Positions 23,386-36,690 are shown, counted from the stretch's first letter. The stretch: 64,000 bases of DNA from Rhabdophis nuchalis (GCA_039707465.1 CM077644.1:202691962-202755961); one strand, 5' to 3'. Numbers and translations: made by a program. The notes: generated by a model not told the origin, from the letters alone.

Positions 23386-25877
23386 TTTGTTTTGCATGGA
23401 ACTAATAAAGCAGAACATATTTAAGTAAAAAACAACAACATTGGCTCTTTACACAAACTTGACATAATCCCATTCCAGCAGATACAGCATTTTTATAAGC
23501 AGTTTTAACAGTTATCACATTTCGCAAACCTGATTGTACATGCAATATAAAGATTTCTTTATAATCTTCTTCCTCTTACTTAGTATGTCCATGTTTAAAT
23601 TAGCTGATTCGAGTTGTTAATTTCACAAAATGAAATGATTTGGCATTTGTCAAACAATCATGTTAATGGTATTATACTATAGAGCACTGTAATAATTAAT
23701 GATCTTCTTTAAAAATGATAAAAGGTACAATTATATACACATTTATCTAAAAATAACTACTTTAACATATGAAATGTTAAGATACACATTTTAAAAAGTT
23801 TATTAATTTTTCCAAAGAAGCAGTATGAGATATCAGTAAGTGCTGGTGCATTGACTTTACAAAATAATAACATCTAAATGAAAATATTGGTAACCTGAAG
23901 CAATAGTTCTGTAGTGTTTCAAGAATTTAATGATTATAATTATTCTAAACTAGTCTGGGAGACATTTATTAGTAAAAAAAAATATTTGCAGTGATCTAAA
24001 ACTAAACTTAAATTAGTAGTCATTACTAACCTTCCTCCGGAAGAAATCAAATTATTGTATGATGTTTGGAGATAAAGGGTTCAAACCAAGTGCTTTGTTC
24101 TCTGAAGATCAGAATGGACGCAAGACTGGTTTTGCCAGATGCTATTTTTCTATTTTGGCAAGCACTTTTTAAATTCTATTCCTAAAGATCCATAACATTT
24201 TCCCAATAATTGAAATTGTATTTACATGATATTGCTCCATTTTAAAAAAATGTACAAGATATTCTGTATAAGATTTTGAGGATATTTGTACAACAGAGTA
24301 CCTACTTATATTGATTATTGTGGCATCACTATTGTCAATGTAGTAGTAGAGTAATCAGATTTCGTTTAGCTACAATAAGATAAGTGCATTCTTGGCTCAT
24401 GAACGAGTATGGTTTGCTCTCTCAAGCCAGCTATCCCCCTTTTGACGGTAAATGTCATTGCCTGGATTTCCCTTTGACAGTTTGTCAACTCTGAACCCCT
24501 GTTATAGTATCTATTTATTTGTCTTGTTTTCAGCTACATTAATCCATTCTGTTTTGACAAGTAGACTGATGGGTAATTGATAACTGTGATAGACACAAAC
24601 AGAAGAGTTAGATGCTGAATAATTCAGCACTTTTCAATATCAATAAGAGAACAGGTTGAAATTTTTTTGTCTCTATTTACACTTAAACTGAACTAAGTCA
24701 GTCTAGACATTTGTGCTGCCAGTCTATCAGAAAATCAACAGTGTACATTGGTTTCTACCCAACAAAATGTTTTATAAGCTTGTAACAATATGTGTGAAGC
24801 TGCCAGAATAATAAATAGGTACAGCAGCCCATGCATGCTAATGTTATGTTGTAAGCAGTTTTGTTGACAAGTGCTAATACTTCTTTCATACTATCATCAA
24901 AAGCAGCTAATACAACAGCCATTATTTGCTGGCTTTCCAAGCAAGACATGATGGATTGTGACCTTAATATGGGTTAGCCAAGTTTTGAAAGTTAAACAAC
25001 TTGCAATAAATCATAGAATTATTACAATGCAGTTTAATTGGTTAAGGACTGTTTATTTCCTAAACAGGGTGAAAAATTTCTGTTTCGGCACTTCTAATTT
25101 GCAAAGTGCATTTTCATTATGAATGGCAGTTTAATATTCACCTCTTTTGTCATGCAAAATATGCAACACACAGGCAATCTATTAATTGGATAAAAATGCA
25201 TTGCAAGCGTAAATTATCCTTTATATCATCACTTGTGAGCTTTTACATCTATTAAATGTGCTAAATGGAACTTACTTAGAATATACAGCATACAGTTAAT
25301 CCTTAAACTTAATTCAGCCTCAAAATTATTTTAATGATCTTTTTTTAGCAAAGTAAAGTAATTAGACAATTGTAAACACATGGAGCAATTACCTTTGCTT
25401 AAAGCCCTTGATGGATATGTTTCATTGACTTGGCAGTTTAAGGATATGTATCATTTTCCAATATGTAACAAACCTGTATTGTTTTCATTCAGATAAAGGT
25501 TAATATAATTTTGTATCCATATGTGAACAGAAAATGATTTAAGTTGATGTAAGTTTGTACTATATATTATGCATCTTTTCAATCATATATAAAACATTTT
25601 GTGCATAGAATATTGTAATAAATTTATTACTTCTGGTGTATCTATCTAGGCATTTCTATGGCTGTATGGTGCTCCCTGTTGTTTTATCATAAAACTGAAC
25701 TTTTTTTGCTGCATCAGGGGTTTCTTTATATGGCACCTAGTTCTAAACGTTTTTCACAAGTTGGATAAGTACTTAACCTGTTATATTTATAATTTTCCAA
25801 GCTTAATGTTATTTTCTTTTGGAAAAACACATTTATCACAACTAGAAAACAGATTTGTGTTGCATGGACACTAAGTA
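23386..25877. other. Repeat-poor noncoding block with CNE-like sequence
   Basis: About 2.5 kb without recognised repeats, unusual in this window. Homeodomain- and POU-like motifs cluster around 24,950-25,480, listed separately. No credible exon was seen. Confidence 0.4.
24950..25480. promoter_or_regulatory. Candidate conserved noncoding element
   Basis: A repeat-free stretch dense in motifs typical of developmental enhancers: TTTAATTGG, TATTAATTGG, TGCAAAATATGCAA, AGTAATTAGACAATTG and CCTTTGCTTAAAG. In vertebrates the region around ARB2A and the nearby NR2F1 is rich in such elements (established knowledge). That this block is conserved is inference from composition only. Confidence 0.3.
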
Positions 25878-26210
25878 TAATACAATAACAGTTGGAAGGG
25901 ACCTTGGAGGTCTTCTAGTCCACCTCCCTGCCTAGGCAGGAGCACTATGCCATTTCAGACAAATGGCTATCCAACATCTTCTTAAAGACTTGCAGTGTTG
26001 GGGCATTCACAACTTCTGGAGGCAAGCTGTTTCACTGATTAATTGTTCTAACTGTAAGGAAATTTCTCCTCAGTTCTACGTTGCTCCTGTCCTTGATTAG
26101 TTTCCACCCATTGCTTCTTGTTCTACCCTCAGGTGCCTTGGTGAATAGTTTGACTCCCTCTTCTTTGTGGCAACCCCTGAGATATTGGAACCCCTTTTCA
26201 TTAAACATGC
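25878..26210 (-). mobile_element. Snake1-type CR1 3' end
   Basis: Minus-strand copy starting AACAGTTGGAAGGGACCTTG and running through CATTTCAGACAAATGGCTAT, TTGATTAGTTTCCACCCATT and TTCTTTGTGGCAACCCCTGA. It breaks off near 26,210. Confidence 0.88.
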
Positions 26211-26216
26211 TTTAAA

Positions 26217-27045
26217 CATTCTTTTAGAGGCAGGCTTGGGCCTGCCTCTAAATACATAATTTTATATAATTTTACATAATTACATAATTAATACATAATT
26301 TTTTTCTAGAGGCCCATTCTCTGATTCTATTTCCTTATCTCTTATATTTTATTCCAGTGAGGCAGAAAGTTTGAAGTAGAAGGAATTAAATCAGTAAAGG
26401 GAAAACTCACTGACAATTGTATATCACTATATCAGTATTGGACTTAACTTGCCTCCATGCCTGTTTTTTTCCAACTGCTGATTGTCTTCCTGATTCCGCT
26501 CCTTATGTACAGAGCTGGGAGTGATACGAATAATATGAGCATGGTTGCTCAGATTCCAGAGCAATGGATGAAGATGGCTAGGACACTGAGAGGAAGTTGT
26601 TGAAGCTGTGACTAACAGCCATTACCTCCTGAGGTTCTCAGAGCTCTGAAGAGGGAATTAAGCTAAACTCTTGAAGAAGGTTTTCAAATCCAATTGCTTA
26701 AAGAGCAGAATAGTTAAGAGCTCCTAGCTGTTGATCCAAAGGTGGTAAGCTCAAATCCTGTAGAGAATGGGATATTTTAATAAAAAGAAAAAATATGCAG
26801 CGATGGGGGGGGGCGGGGGTTCGTTCAGAGGTTTTTCTTATACTGCTATCAAAAGCATGTAAGAATTGCCGCCAGGAAGGCTAATCCAGCAGAAATACCA
26901 TTTGGGGACAGAGGAAAATGACAACACTATATTAGTCTCCTTGTCAGATGTGACTTAACTTTGGTTGGTTTTTTTTTCTCCCTTCCCATTCTTCCATTGA
27001 GTAATTTTGAAGGCAGGAATCATAAACTGAAAGAAAATAGTCCCA
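26217..27045. other. Noncoding spacer, nothing firm
   Basis: A short tRNA/SINE-like phrase (GTAAGCTCAAATCCTGTAGA) lies near 26,745. A poly-G run lies near 26,805. No gene was recognised. Confidence 0.35.
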
Positions 27046-27050
27046 TAGAT

Positions 27051-27217
27051 CAGCAATCCTCAAAGCTTCTGGCACCAAGTACCAGTTTCATAGAATACAT
27101 TTTTTCCATGGACTGAGGGCATGCATAAAGCTTTGCTCGCTCACCACTGCTTGTGCAGTCTGGTTCCTAAAAGGCCATGGATCGGTATTAATCCACAGCT
27201 CAGGGGTTAGTTGATGT
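27051..27217. mobile_element. Decayed hAT element fragment
   Basis: CTTCTGGCACCAAGTACCAG, TTTTTTCCATGGACTGAGG, CTTTGCTCGCTCACC and GGTTCCTAAAAGGCCATGGA follow, in order, the layout of a widespread hAT MITE whose ends read CAG...CCCAACC. The interior is deleted and the tips are decayed. Confidence 0.6.
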
Positions 27218-27639
27218 ACTTTAGTCTGTTGGCTGCTGGTTTAACATGGAATAATCAAGAGCATCATAAGCCACACAGTCACCTTTTTGGGAGGATACAC
27301 AGGCCTGCAAATAGAAATAGAATGACTATGGCAAAAGAAAGCAAAGGTAATAGCAATATTAATAGGCACCTTTGGTGTAATCCCAAAACAACTGGAGCAT
27401 CATTTAGACAGCATCAGCATTGGTAAATTCACCATCAGTCAACTACTGCAAAAGGCAGCTTTACTTAAAACAGACTACACCCTGTGAGAATACCCTTAAC
27501 GCCACAAAACCTCCACATCTGCCTATCCCATGTCCTTAAAAAGTACTCAATAGATGGATAAAAATGACTGCAAAAACCATAATAATATAAACTTGCTGAA
27601 TTATTAATTCAGAGTCTTCCTTATTAAAATTAATTTTTA

Positions 27640-28820
27640 TCAGGCACAGTAATTCTCCTGTGCGCTGCTTGGAGAATCCAAGCATGGGTATAACTTCTGT
27701 CTATCTGCCCAGAGACTGAGTTTGAAATCTTTGGACATGCCTCCTGGGCTGGACTGCTTCCAGTTTCTTAACTTAGTCTAGCCCAAAGAGATGTGTCTAA
27801 CTCTTCTCTCTGACTACTGAGCAGAAATACAGAAAAATTTCATCTAAACCTTCATCAGATTCTCCAAAGCTAGCATACAAGCACAGGCAGGTGAAATTAC
27901 AACATTACGGAGTGCTGTGCTCCTTTGGGAGATCCTTGGCAGCCTGTTGGCAGAGGGATCAGCAGTAAAGAGCAGGCGGCCACAAACACAGCTCTTGAAG
28001 TACCCCTGCCTTTCCTTTCACCAGAGAGCATGTAGGACAAGTGGTCACTGGCCGCAAGGAGTTGAGGTGCTCAATGGTCAGCTTGCTGGCTTCGTACCAG
28101 AACCTTCCTCCTCCATCACTGCCATTTTGGATTTCCTTCCACCACCATTTTGCAGCCACCATTTCCACAAACTCACGAACCAATACCTATTGCAGTCAGT
28201 ATTGCCACAACGAGTCTCTGAGGCACCTGCCCATCTTGAGTTCTAGGAGATTGCGGTGACACTGAAGCACCAACATCTGCGCTTCAGGGACTTAGACCAC
28301 GCGGCATTAGTTAATTGCCATGTTGAGGGGAGCCCAGGGGATCATCGACCTGCATAACAACAGCCACACATAAGGCACAGTGCTTCTCCCCAAGGTCACT
28401 GTCCGAGTACTTTGTCACATCCTAGGGATCTTGAAGTGCCACCGTCCACCTACTTTCAAAGTCATTATTGTCCAGGTGGTGAGTTTGCGATTCAAGGGGC
28501 ATATCCATTTAACATGTGGCAAGCCTTAGCCTTCAATATGGCAGATAGCCACTCTGCAAAGGGTGCCCAGCCTGTCTCACCTTCTGGTACATAATCATCT
28601 AGGCCAGGCTCTAGCAAGACCAAAACCACTTCTAAAGGGTATTCCAAAAATCCCAAGGATCAGGGTCTATCACAAAAAAAGTCATCAGCTGCCTCTGATA
28701 AACATTCATCTAGATGCGAGAAGGCACTTGAGAAGCAGTTTACCAGGGCTCTTAGTATATATTAAGTTCTATAATTCCAATGAGCAATCCCAAGATCAAT
28801 AGGACATGGTCAACAACTAT
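27640..28820. other. GC-richer unclassified stretch, possibly retroelement-derived
   Basis: It is less A/T-rich than its neighbours and holds overlapping short open frames (27,917-28,246; 28,412-28,594; 28,563-28,802). Joined across the stop at 28,594, the last two read as a Ser/Lys-rich, Gag-like N-terminus (MADSHSAKG, then SSRPGSSKTK-like). This might be a decayed DIRS- or Gypsy-type element, but no reverse transcriptase, LTR or zinc knuckle was found. Function unknown. Confidence 0.25.
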
Positions 28821-29664
28821 AGCTAGTGATTCCACATTATAATATATCTGCTTCTTTTTGAATTCCTCAGTGAGTTTTGCCACACACTGTCCAGACATCA
28901 ACACTCAGTAACACTGCTTTCTCAATGGATTTCACAGAGAAATTAGTGCCCCAATTGGGGAAAGTTGCCAGAAATGTCTCAGTGTCATCTTTTTGTAAGG
29001 AGACTGCATGGTCAGGTTAGTACAGATTATTGTAATATGGAAAGTAAGCACAAGCAATTTGCTTACAATTGCTTAATAGTATTCAGCAATTTTCATTTGT
29101 TTGTATTCTGCTACAACATGGTATTCTAGCACCTGTGATGCTTGGGTGAGTGTAATTGCACACAGCCACTTCTTTATTGGATCATTACACCACAAAACAG
29201 GTTAGAGGGGAGTCACCATTGTAATCTTAATATAATTTCAATAAATCCTCTGATAAGAAGCAAATCTTGCCTGCCATCAGTTTATTATGGTCAGTCTATG
29301 CTGGAAAGTAATGCCCCTTCTTTGGTACCAATTGTCACTCATGTCACATGGAACACCTAGCAAAGCAAGATACAATTCCTTAAAATAGCTTGTTTACATT
29401 TAATTGCACATACAGGTTATGTAGGTAGATAGATAATCATCATCATAGCATTAGGGCCTTTGCCTAGTTGTCTCTCAGAATCATTAAGGTAGCAAAGTCT
29501 ATTGTATATTAAGGTTCTTTTTTTTTCTGTGCTCACTAATTTTCAGCAACTTTTCTTTCCCCAAAAGTTTCAGCTGCTTTCTAGGGATCCTTCCTTCCCA
29601 AACTCTGCTATGCTCCAATCCTTCACTGCTCTGAATTTTCTTTCAGAATTGGGTTTGTGTAGTT

Positions 29665-29900
29665 CAGGGATCAGCAACCTGCAGCTCTGGAGCCACATGT
29701 GGTTCTTTCATGCCTCTACTGCAACTCCCTGTCGCCAGTCAGCTCCACAATTGATAGGGCTTTTGGTTAGGACAGGTAGAGGAAATGGATGTTGCGCTAG
29801 GAGACTTTATGGGGAATTGAAAGGGAGCTTCCAGAATTGAAAGGGAGCTTCCGATTAGGACTTTTGTGGCTCTTTGAGTGTTTAGGGTTACCAACCCCTG
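29665..29900. mobile_element. hAT nonautonomous element (236 bp)
   Basis: The tips CAGGGATCAGCAACC and GGTTACCAACCCCTG are flanked by an exact 8-bp duplication GTGTAGTT (29,657-29,664 and 29,901-29,908). Within it a tandem pair of AATTGAAAGGGAGCTTCC occurs near 29,814-29,852. Confidence 0.92.
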
Positions 29901-29909
29901 GTGTAGTTC

Positions 29910-31180
29910 TTAGTGCTCTCTGCTGATGTTTCATTACCCAACTAGATAATTGATCAGTGTGGAGTTTGCTGCCTGTTTATATACCAATTTTGGTAGGGTG
30001 TAGTTCTCTCCTTGGTAGTTCCAAGTACTTTTTCCTTGATTGTTTGCTGGATGTTAATCCCTGGTTATCTAGGTATTGGGTGCTGAAAATGATGTATTTC
30101 TAGTCTTTTTGTTTCCTTCTTAGCTCTTTTTAATTGTCTTATTTGAATCGTAAATATGATTTATTGCAAGAACACAAATAAGTGTGCTTGCAGTAAATGT
30201 TCAGGTCAGACAGGAGACCCGAACTCATTGATAGCCCTACATTGCAATGAAGGAGAACATAAATTTAATTTCCCAGCTATTAAGGTTGTTGGTTAATTAA
30301 GGTACAAAGATAGGCAGGAAAATGATTGAAGCCCCTTGTCAATCAACAGGAGTGCTTATCAGGTATTTAGGAGCCAAAGGCATGGCAGCACAAGGAAACA
30401 ACAGCCAATTTCCAACCATCAACACACCAATCAGCTGACTGGAAGGCACCACACAAATAGGACTCACAGAATAGCCCAAAGCACATATTCCAGTAGAGAG
30501 AAGTTCCCCGAGGATAGATTCCAGCATAAGTTTGAAAGTTTGGAAGACTAAACCTTTGGTCCCACTTGATCTATGATTTATTTATTTAATTCTATTGATG
30601 ACTGATTTGTCTGCATGACAAGCTTCCAGGAATTCACTAGAGCTTTTAAATTTAGCTTCGTCTATGATAATGACAGTTTCCCAGTTGAAACTATGATTTT
30701 TGTCTGTCTGTGTGTTGTGAAATTAAGGAGTTTTCATTGTGTCCTCTGACTGCTAGTTCATGTTCATGGAAGTGTTCTGCAGTTTTCTGTCTATATGCCA
30801 TACAAAGTGGTTGCTGCAGTCTTCACATTGTTATAGATGACTCTTGGTTTTTCCTTTTGGTTCATGGGTCTTTCAATTTATTTATGTTGTCGGGTGATCA
30901 GACACTTTGGGAAAGTTCTGTGGCTATCCATTTTGGTAAAAAATGTTGTATAAGCAGTCTTGTTTTCTTTTTCTAGTGTTCCGTATTGCTGCAGTGACTC
31001 AATGGCTTCACCAAAATAATCTTTTAACATGCGATGGAAATATTTCTAGTGGATGTGGTCATCTTTCAGGTTAGGATTTAATGGAGATTTTGTCAATGTT
31101 TTCAAAAGTAATGTTGGTTTCGGGAAGTGTTGACAAAGTCTCCATTAAATTCCAACTTGAAAGACATTGGCTTTTCAAAT
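29910..31180 (-). pseudogene. Penelope-like element remnant with GIY-YIG-region homology
   Basis: Minus-strand fragments resemble the C-terminus of vertebrate Penelope-like elements. VIYNNVKTAA and CEDCSNHFVW appear where the GIY-YIG nuclease has its Cys-rich YVGQ region (about 30,800-30,840). The endonuclease tail follows as NHSFNWETVIIIDEAKFK and SSEFLEACHADKS (about 30,610-30,700). Stops and shifts interrupt it. Only the 3' part is present; the telomerase-like reverse transcriptase was not found. The assignment rests on remembered family patterns. Confidence 0.55.
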
Positions 31181-34100
31181 ATTTGAATTCAAATAATTTT
31201 GTAAATGTTACGGATGGCTGGATGAGTTAATGCTAAGGCAGTCTTATTACAGGCTGAGGCAGACCTCTCTATGGTAGCCTTAATTAAGCTTTTAATATCC
31301 ATCTATTGAGTTGCAGCTATTATAGATCTACCTTATCTGTCTGATGGATAACTTTCACAAAGATTCTTTGCTCCACCTCACAGTGAAACTTTTTAATTTG
31401 AACTATCTTGGCAATAATCAGAAATGAGGTGGAAAATTCATACAGCAACCCCCAAACCACGATACCATGTAAACATCTACTGTCTTCTCATTAGGGAAAC
31501 ATGAGAAGTATCAGTAAATTTGTCCAAATGTCAAGAGCCCCTTCTTGATGACAAATTAAAGAAAATCATCTGAATGAAAAGAGTTTTCTCTATTAGCTCG
31601 CCACTGGTGTCTCAGCCAAGCTGCCTGGACATTCATTTATAGATATATAAATTTATCTACTGCCTGAAACCTGTTAGACTCTAAATGGCTTGAGATAAGA
31701 TATTCTTTAATATATTCCGATGAAATGAATTTCAAATGAGAAGTCTGTCTTCTCAATAAATGAGTAGTTTCTACTGGGTATTTTGGAAGCATGGTCTAGT
31801 AAAATGTGCACTTTTGTTGTCATTTCTGGTGAGATCAGAACATGTACAGTATATTTGAATTCAAGTGTTATTAATTCAGATAATGGCTGTCAGTTATGGT
31901 AGATTAATAAAATTGAATTCTCCTGTTGTGACCACTTTCCTTGGATTACCTTGCTACCTACTGAGGCTTTCCATTCTGAGAAACATTATGATCCACAGCT
32001 AAACTCCTTCAAGTGTATTTCTGAAGCTATAGTCTGCCAAGCAACACTGAAGCAACTAGATAACCTGGAGGGAACACTATAAGCCGTGTGGATTTAATAG
32101 GGACAATGAAATTTTGCAATGTCTTGAAACTGAAACAGATCCAAGCCACTGAAGCTGCAATCACTATCCCTTAAAGCTGTAGGAGTGCTATAAAATAAGG
32201 AAAGAAGAAATTTCCTTTATGAAACCCTCCAGGAATTTGGTCATTCTTTTGGAGGACAGATAAAAAAATTACTTTGTGTGGTACAATGTTTACACATACT
32301 CAGAAATGAAGAATGTGTTGGGAAAGTTGCAAGAAGCTTTTGGATTAATTGACTAAAAAGCATAGTTCTGTAAATGTATAATGTCTATTGCATGTTCAGA
32401 ACTGAATTGGAGAGGGATGCAGCTATGATCAGCAGGCCTTAGTCCTTAAAATTTCCCCCAAGGCCACTATAACCAAATAGAAGCTAATAATTGACCAGAC
32501 ATGCCCATTGATAGATACTGATACTGTTTTGTGCCATGTGCAATCCTCCTGAATCCTCTTTCCGTGGGCTGATCAAAATATAGAGGTGTTCCTCCATCAG
32601 AAATCCCCAGGAAAAAAGCCTTTGATCTAAGGAATTAGTGTGAAATTTATGAAACAATTTAACTTCAGATCCAGGAAAGCTTTTTCAAGAAAAGTAAGGA
32701 AAATCGAGAAAATGCTATGCTTTCTATAATCAAAGGGTATAAATCAGCACCACCGATTCTGGTGTAGTTTTATTTTTTATATAATTGTTTTGTTTTTAAA
32801 AGAAACACCACAGATAAATTACATTCTGAAATATTTAAACTTAAAATAGTTTTAGTGCTATTCTTAAGAATAGAAGTTATTTTATAATCTATACTGTTCG
32901 ATCCTGGAAGTTAAAAATGAAACCATGGGTAGCTTGTATAAAACCAAGATCATCATTCTTTGCTAGTGCTGTCAAGTTATTTATGCTTAACTAGGCATTT
33001 ATTTATCAGTTCTTAATGACAAAGTCTAATAAGGTTATATTACACCTGAGAGAAAAATATGTAAGGCAGGTTTCTAATTAATCACAAGAAGGGTTCAATA
33101 AGGTCTGGCTATTTCTGTCTATAGAACATCTTATGAAGTTTCTTTCAAGTGTCTGTTAGTAAGACTTCTGCCATTTTACATTGTTTTAAATTATAGCAGC
33201 TTTGCGGGATGGGTGTTAATGTAGTCTTTCTATATCAGAACATACAAATAAATGTATCTAGCCAATTGTGCTTATTAATTGTGCTTATTAATTGTGGATG
33301 TAATCACTTAGCTGAAAAAAACCCAGAATATAAGAAATTAAAATTAAACTCAGACAACATGCAAAATAGTTTTACATCAACTTTTATTATTTAGCCTATT
33401 GTAAGATATGTCAGCTTTCAAGGACAAGACAAAAATCCCAGCTTGCATAAAATAGCATAGGCAAGAAAGCTTGGAGTATAGCTGGGCTTCAGCTGCACTT
33501 GTGGTTTACTGGCAAAATATGCCCAATCTTAGTAGTATTGTTCTTACTTTTAGCAGTGAATTCTGTAGGACACATGGGCATAGCAAAGGCAGATAATCTG
33601 GTTTTCAGTTTTCCTATTTTACTGAAAAGTCTTATGTGAAATTCTTAATTGACCAAAACTATCATGTTTAGGAGAAATAAATATTGTATGTATGGGCACA
33701 TCTGGTGATGATCATGTTTTGCACTCTAAAGATTTGTGTGAAATAGTAGCAGTATATTAAAGAATAGAATTGAAACCAATGATATCAATATATAATGCCC
33801 AAGAAAAAATGATGAAACTAATAAATTCTTCAAGAACATTGACAAATAGTAGGGTTTCAGAAGTAATTAATTGTAATGGAAGCATGTTAAAATATATGTG
33901 ATTTTGTTCTTTAACCATAAAATAAAATAATTACAGAATGTACTGTAATTCCACTCAAGCTCATGATATTTTATCTGATTCATATGAGTACAAGATTTAG
34001 GCATATGTACATGCCTATAAATTATGACAAAATTAATGCTACAATTTGTATGAAAATAAAATTGTCTGGGATAAATTTTCAGAGTTTTTATGATTGTTCT

Positions 34101-36306
34101 TTTAATCATAAACCAAGTATTCCATATTGCCACTAGGTTTTGGACCAAATAATTACTTATTTGGACAGCAAATTTAATTTAATCTTTGAACATGCTAATA
34201 TAATCCTAAATAAAGTATGTGCCAGTTCTAGATTTGATAGACTTATCTGAAAGTCACATTGTTAATTTGGAATAATATAAATTGAAAGCTGGCAGTTCAG
34301 CTCACAGAGCCAGGATTTTAAAATGAATAGATTCATCTAACTTGAGCTGGTATATGATCAGATCTTGCCAGCTGATGCTGCCAAAATAATGTAATATATT
34401 TTGGATATGCTAATAAAGACATTTCTGCTGTGGACATCTCTGGAGCTTTCAATACTAAATTCTGCTTTTTATGCAAATGAAAATAACTTCTTGGCATCAG
34501 AGTTTCTTATATTTCTGGATTTTTTAAAACATGATAATGCAATTACATCTAAGAAGCATGCAAATTATACTTGATATACCCCTAGGTTTTCATTTTAGAG
34601 TCAAATTTTTATCACTCAAGTAATGATAGACTGTTTCAACAAGTATAGAAAACTGCTACTGAAGATGGAGCTCTTACTAAATTGAACTCTTATGATTATT
34701 TTTAAGTGGATAAACAGCTTGTCACATAAGGAGTATCTCCATGCCATATTTGTGTTACTCAATTTCACAAATATTTAAATGTTTTGTTTTTTCAATGTTT
34801 TATTTATAGTTTATGTTATATGTCAAACAGGAAACGTATCTTATTAAGATAAATAATCTCAAAACACCTGTCATTAATTATTATGTTATTAGACACGTGG
34901 GGTTCATTCTTTGTGATACACCATGTAGCAGAAAAAGAACTCTGCCTATTAAATTAATGTATTTCATGTGAAATTATTGAAGATATGTGACATCTGTCTG
35001 CATTTTATGACTTTATTATTCTTATTTTTTTTCCTGCTTTTCTGTTGCACCCTTTTCCCAATTTTCATGGGCTCATTGAGCAAGTACGTCTTACTCTAAA
35101 TTAACATACAAAATATTTGTGTGAAATCTAGTTTTTATTCAGTCAAATGCCCAGAGTCATTTTATAGGGAAGATGGTCAGCATAAAATTTAATTTAATTT
35201 AATAAATAAATAAAATAGATTTAATACATTTATTAAAATGTACATTAAAATGTAAATAAATGCACATAGTCTGATTCCAAGTCTGTACATTACCAAAACA
35301 ATAGAGAGGTGGAAATTGTCCCTTCCACCCAAAAGGGAGAGTTACTTCAAGCCCCGCATATAGAAGAACAAGCTGGCAAAAGAGGAGCACAAAATTGAGC
35401 ATTGAAACAAAGCAGTCACTGAAATTATTTTGTAATGAGCTATTTAGCTTTTTCTTCTTCATAAATCAGAAATTATTCCATCTTGTATCTTTGTATTCTT
35501 CAATTCAGCTTGCCAAGGAGAAGTCTGGCAGGTTATATACAAGTATTTCTTTATTGTTCTGCCTTGACAGCAACGAATTAAATAAGTAAGAAAATATATG
35601 CATTATTAATAAATTGGTAAAATGAGTACCCAGAAGATTATATCTCTCACAACTGAGCTGGTGTAGCTAACATTGCAAAGGTCAGAAGTAAGTGAAGGTG
35701 AGCAGTGTGCAGAATAATAATGCTAAACATGGACACTTAGCTGACTCCTGCGCAGTTTCTAAACTGGCTGATTCTGGAATGTGTAACCTTTGCTTAATAA
35801 TGGCAACTCAGCAAAGAAATGCATGGATGGAAGTTTTTTTTACTATTTATATATTTTCTTCTCTATATTGAGACATAAGTGTCTAAGACATCTCTCCTGT
35901 CTGTAATTACTGTAGGGATAAGAGGCTTCTGGTGCACAGTCAGAGATATAGAGCTCAGAATCTATTATGCGTTTGCTGACAGGCACCAAAACACAGAGGA
36001 ACAAATTCTGGTCTACTTTGTTTACGTTCGTGTTATAATTTTTAGTAGTCGCTCTATACACTAGTAAAGAGATTCAGAAGAGAATCTGAACATAATAAAA
36101 TTGAGAAATTTACAGAGTGGAATATTCTGAGTGTTATTTTTATGTACATATCAGTGTGTAAAAAAATATGGTTGTACAAAAATATAAGAAAATTGTGTGC
36201 TCAGTAATAACCTAACAATTGTAATATGTTCCTATATAATGAATAACAACAATTTATTTTTTTTATTACTGTGTGGCTAACAAATACCTCATATATTTAA
36301 TTTCAG
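31181..36306. other. Long repeat-poor noncoding stretch, presumed intron
   Basis: About 5 kb with no recognised gene. An A/T-rich LINE-tail-like phrase (GCCCAGAGTCATTTTATAGG, then AATAAATAAATAAAA) lies at 35,150-35,213. Block 34,240-34,580 contains TTTATGCAAATGAAAATAA and GGATATGCTAATAAAG, POU-like motifs that could mark a conserved element. Confidence 0.4.
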
Positions 36307-36418
36307 ATGGGAGATGAAAGAGAAAGAAACTTTGAAAGAGGAAGAAAGAGCGATGCTAGAAGAATTACAAAAAAATTATCTCACACCACCTTGTCTTACT
36401 TCAGAAGATGAGGAATAA
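36307..36418 (+). CDS. KIAA0825: Terminal coding exon, probably KIAA0825
   Basis: A consensus acceptor (TATTTAATTTCAG) precedes an open segment ending at TAA, 36,416-36,418. With one base completing the previous codon it encodes 36 residues: WEMKEKETLKEEERAML, then EELQKNYLTPP, and the acidic end CLTSEDEE. The Glu/Lys-rich start looks helical. No donor follows, so it is the last exon. I do not recognise the protein with certainty. The name rests on synteny: in human, KIAA0825 lies directly upstream of ARB2A on the same strand, with its 3' end next to the ARB2A promoter, as here. KIAA0825 is a large protein of poorly known role, linked to limb development. Earlier exons were not found in 1-36,306, which implies a last intron above 36 kb. 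Confidence 0.6.
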
Positions 36419-36690
36419 CAGAGAACTTGACAATAATATCTTTTAGTTATGCATTCTTAATGTCAAAGAAAGTTTTTTTCTCCTGAAAGATGGCATTGCC
36501 AAAAAAAACAAAACAACCCAATCCCAACTATATAATTTGTACATTTTCTATTTTATTGGTATTTTCCAGGGAACTGTTGCATCTTATATTTTATAAATGT
36601 GCTTTCTTGATTATTTTCTACTAATATTTTGTCACATGAGATAGTTTTAACAATTGTTAAATAAAAGTAAATTATATATCGTGCACAGTA
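36419..36690 (+). other. 3' UTR and polyadenylation signal of the terminal exon
   Basis: An A/T-rich trailer with AATAAA at 36,660-36,665. A second AATAAA lies at 36,896-36,901 and could define a longer 3' end. The exact cleavage site cannot be told from sequence. Confidence 0.45.

Noticed and set aside
26701..26770. tRNA-like sequence
   Set aside because: It has a phrase like the T-arm end of a tRNA or SINE but no complete cloverleaf. It is too degraded to call a tRNA gene.
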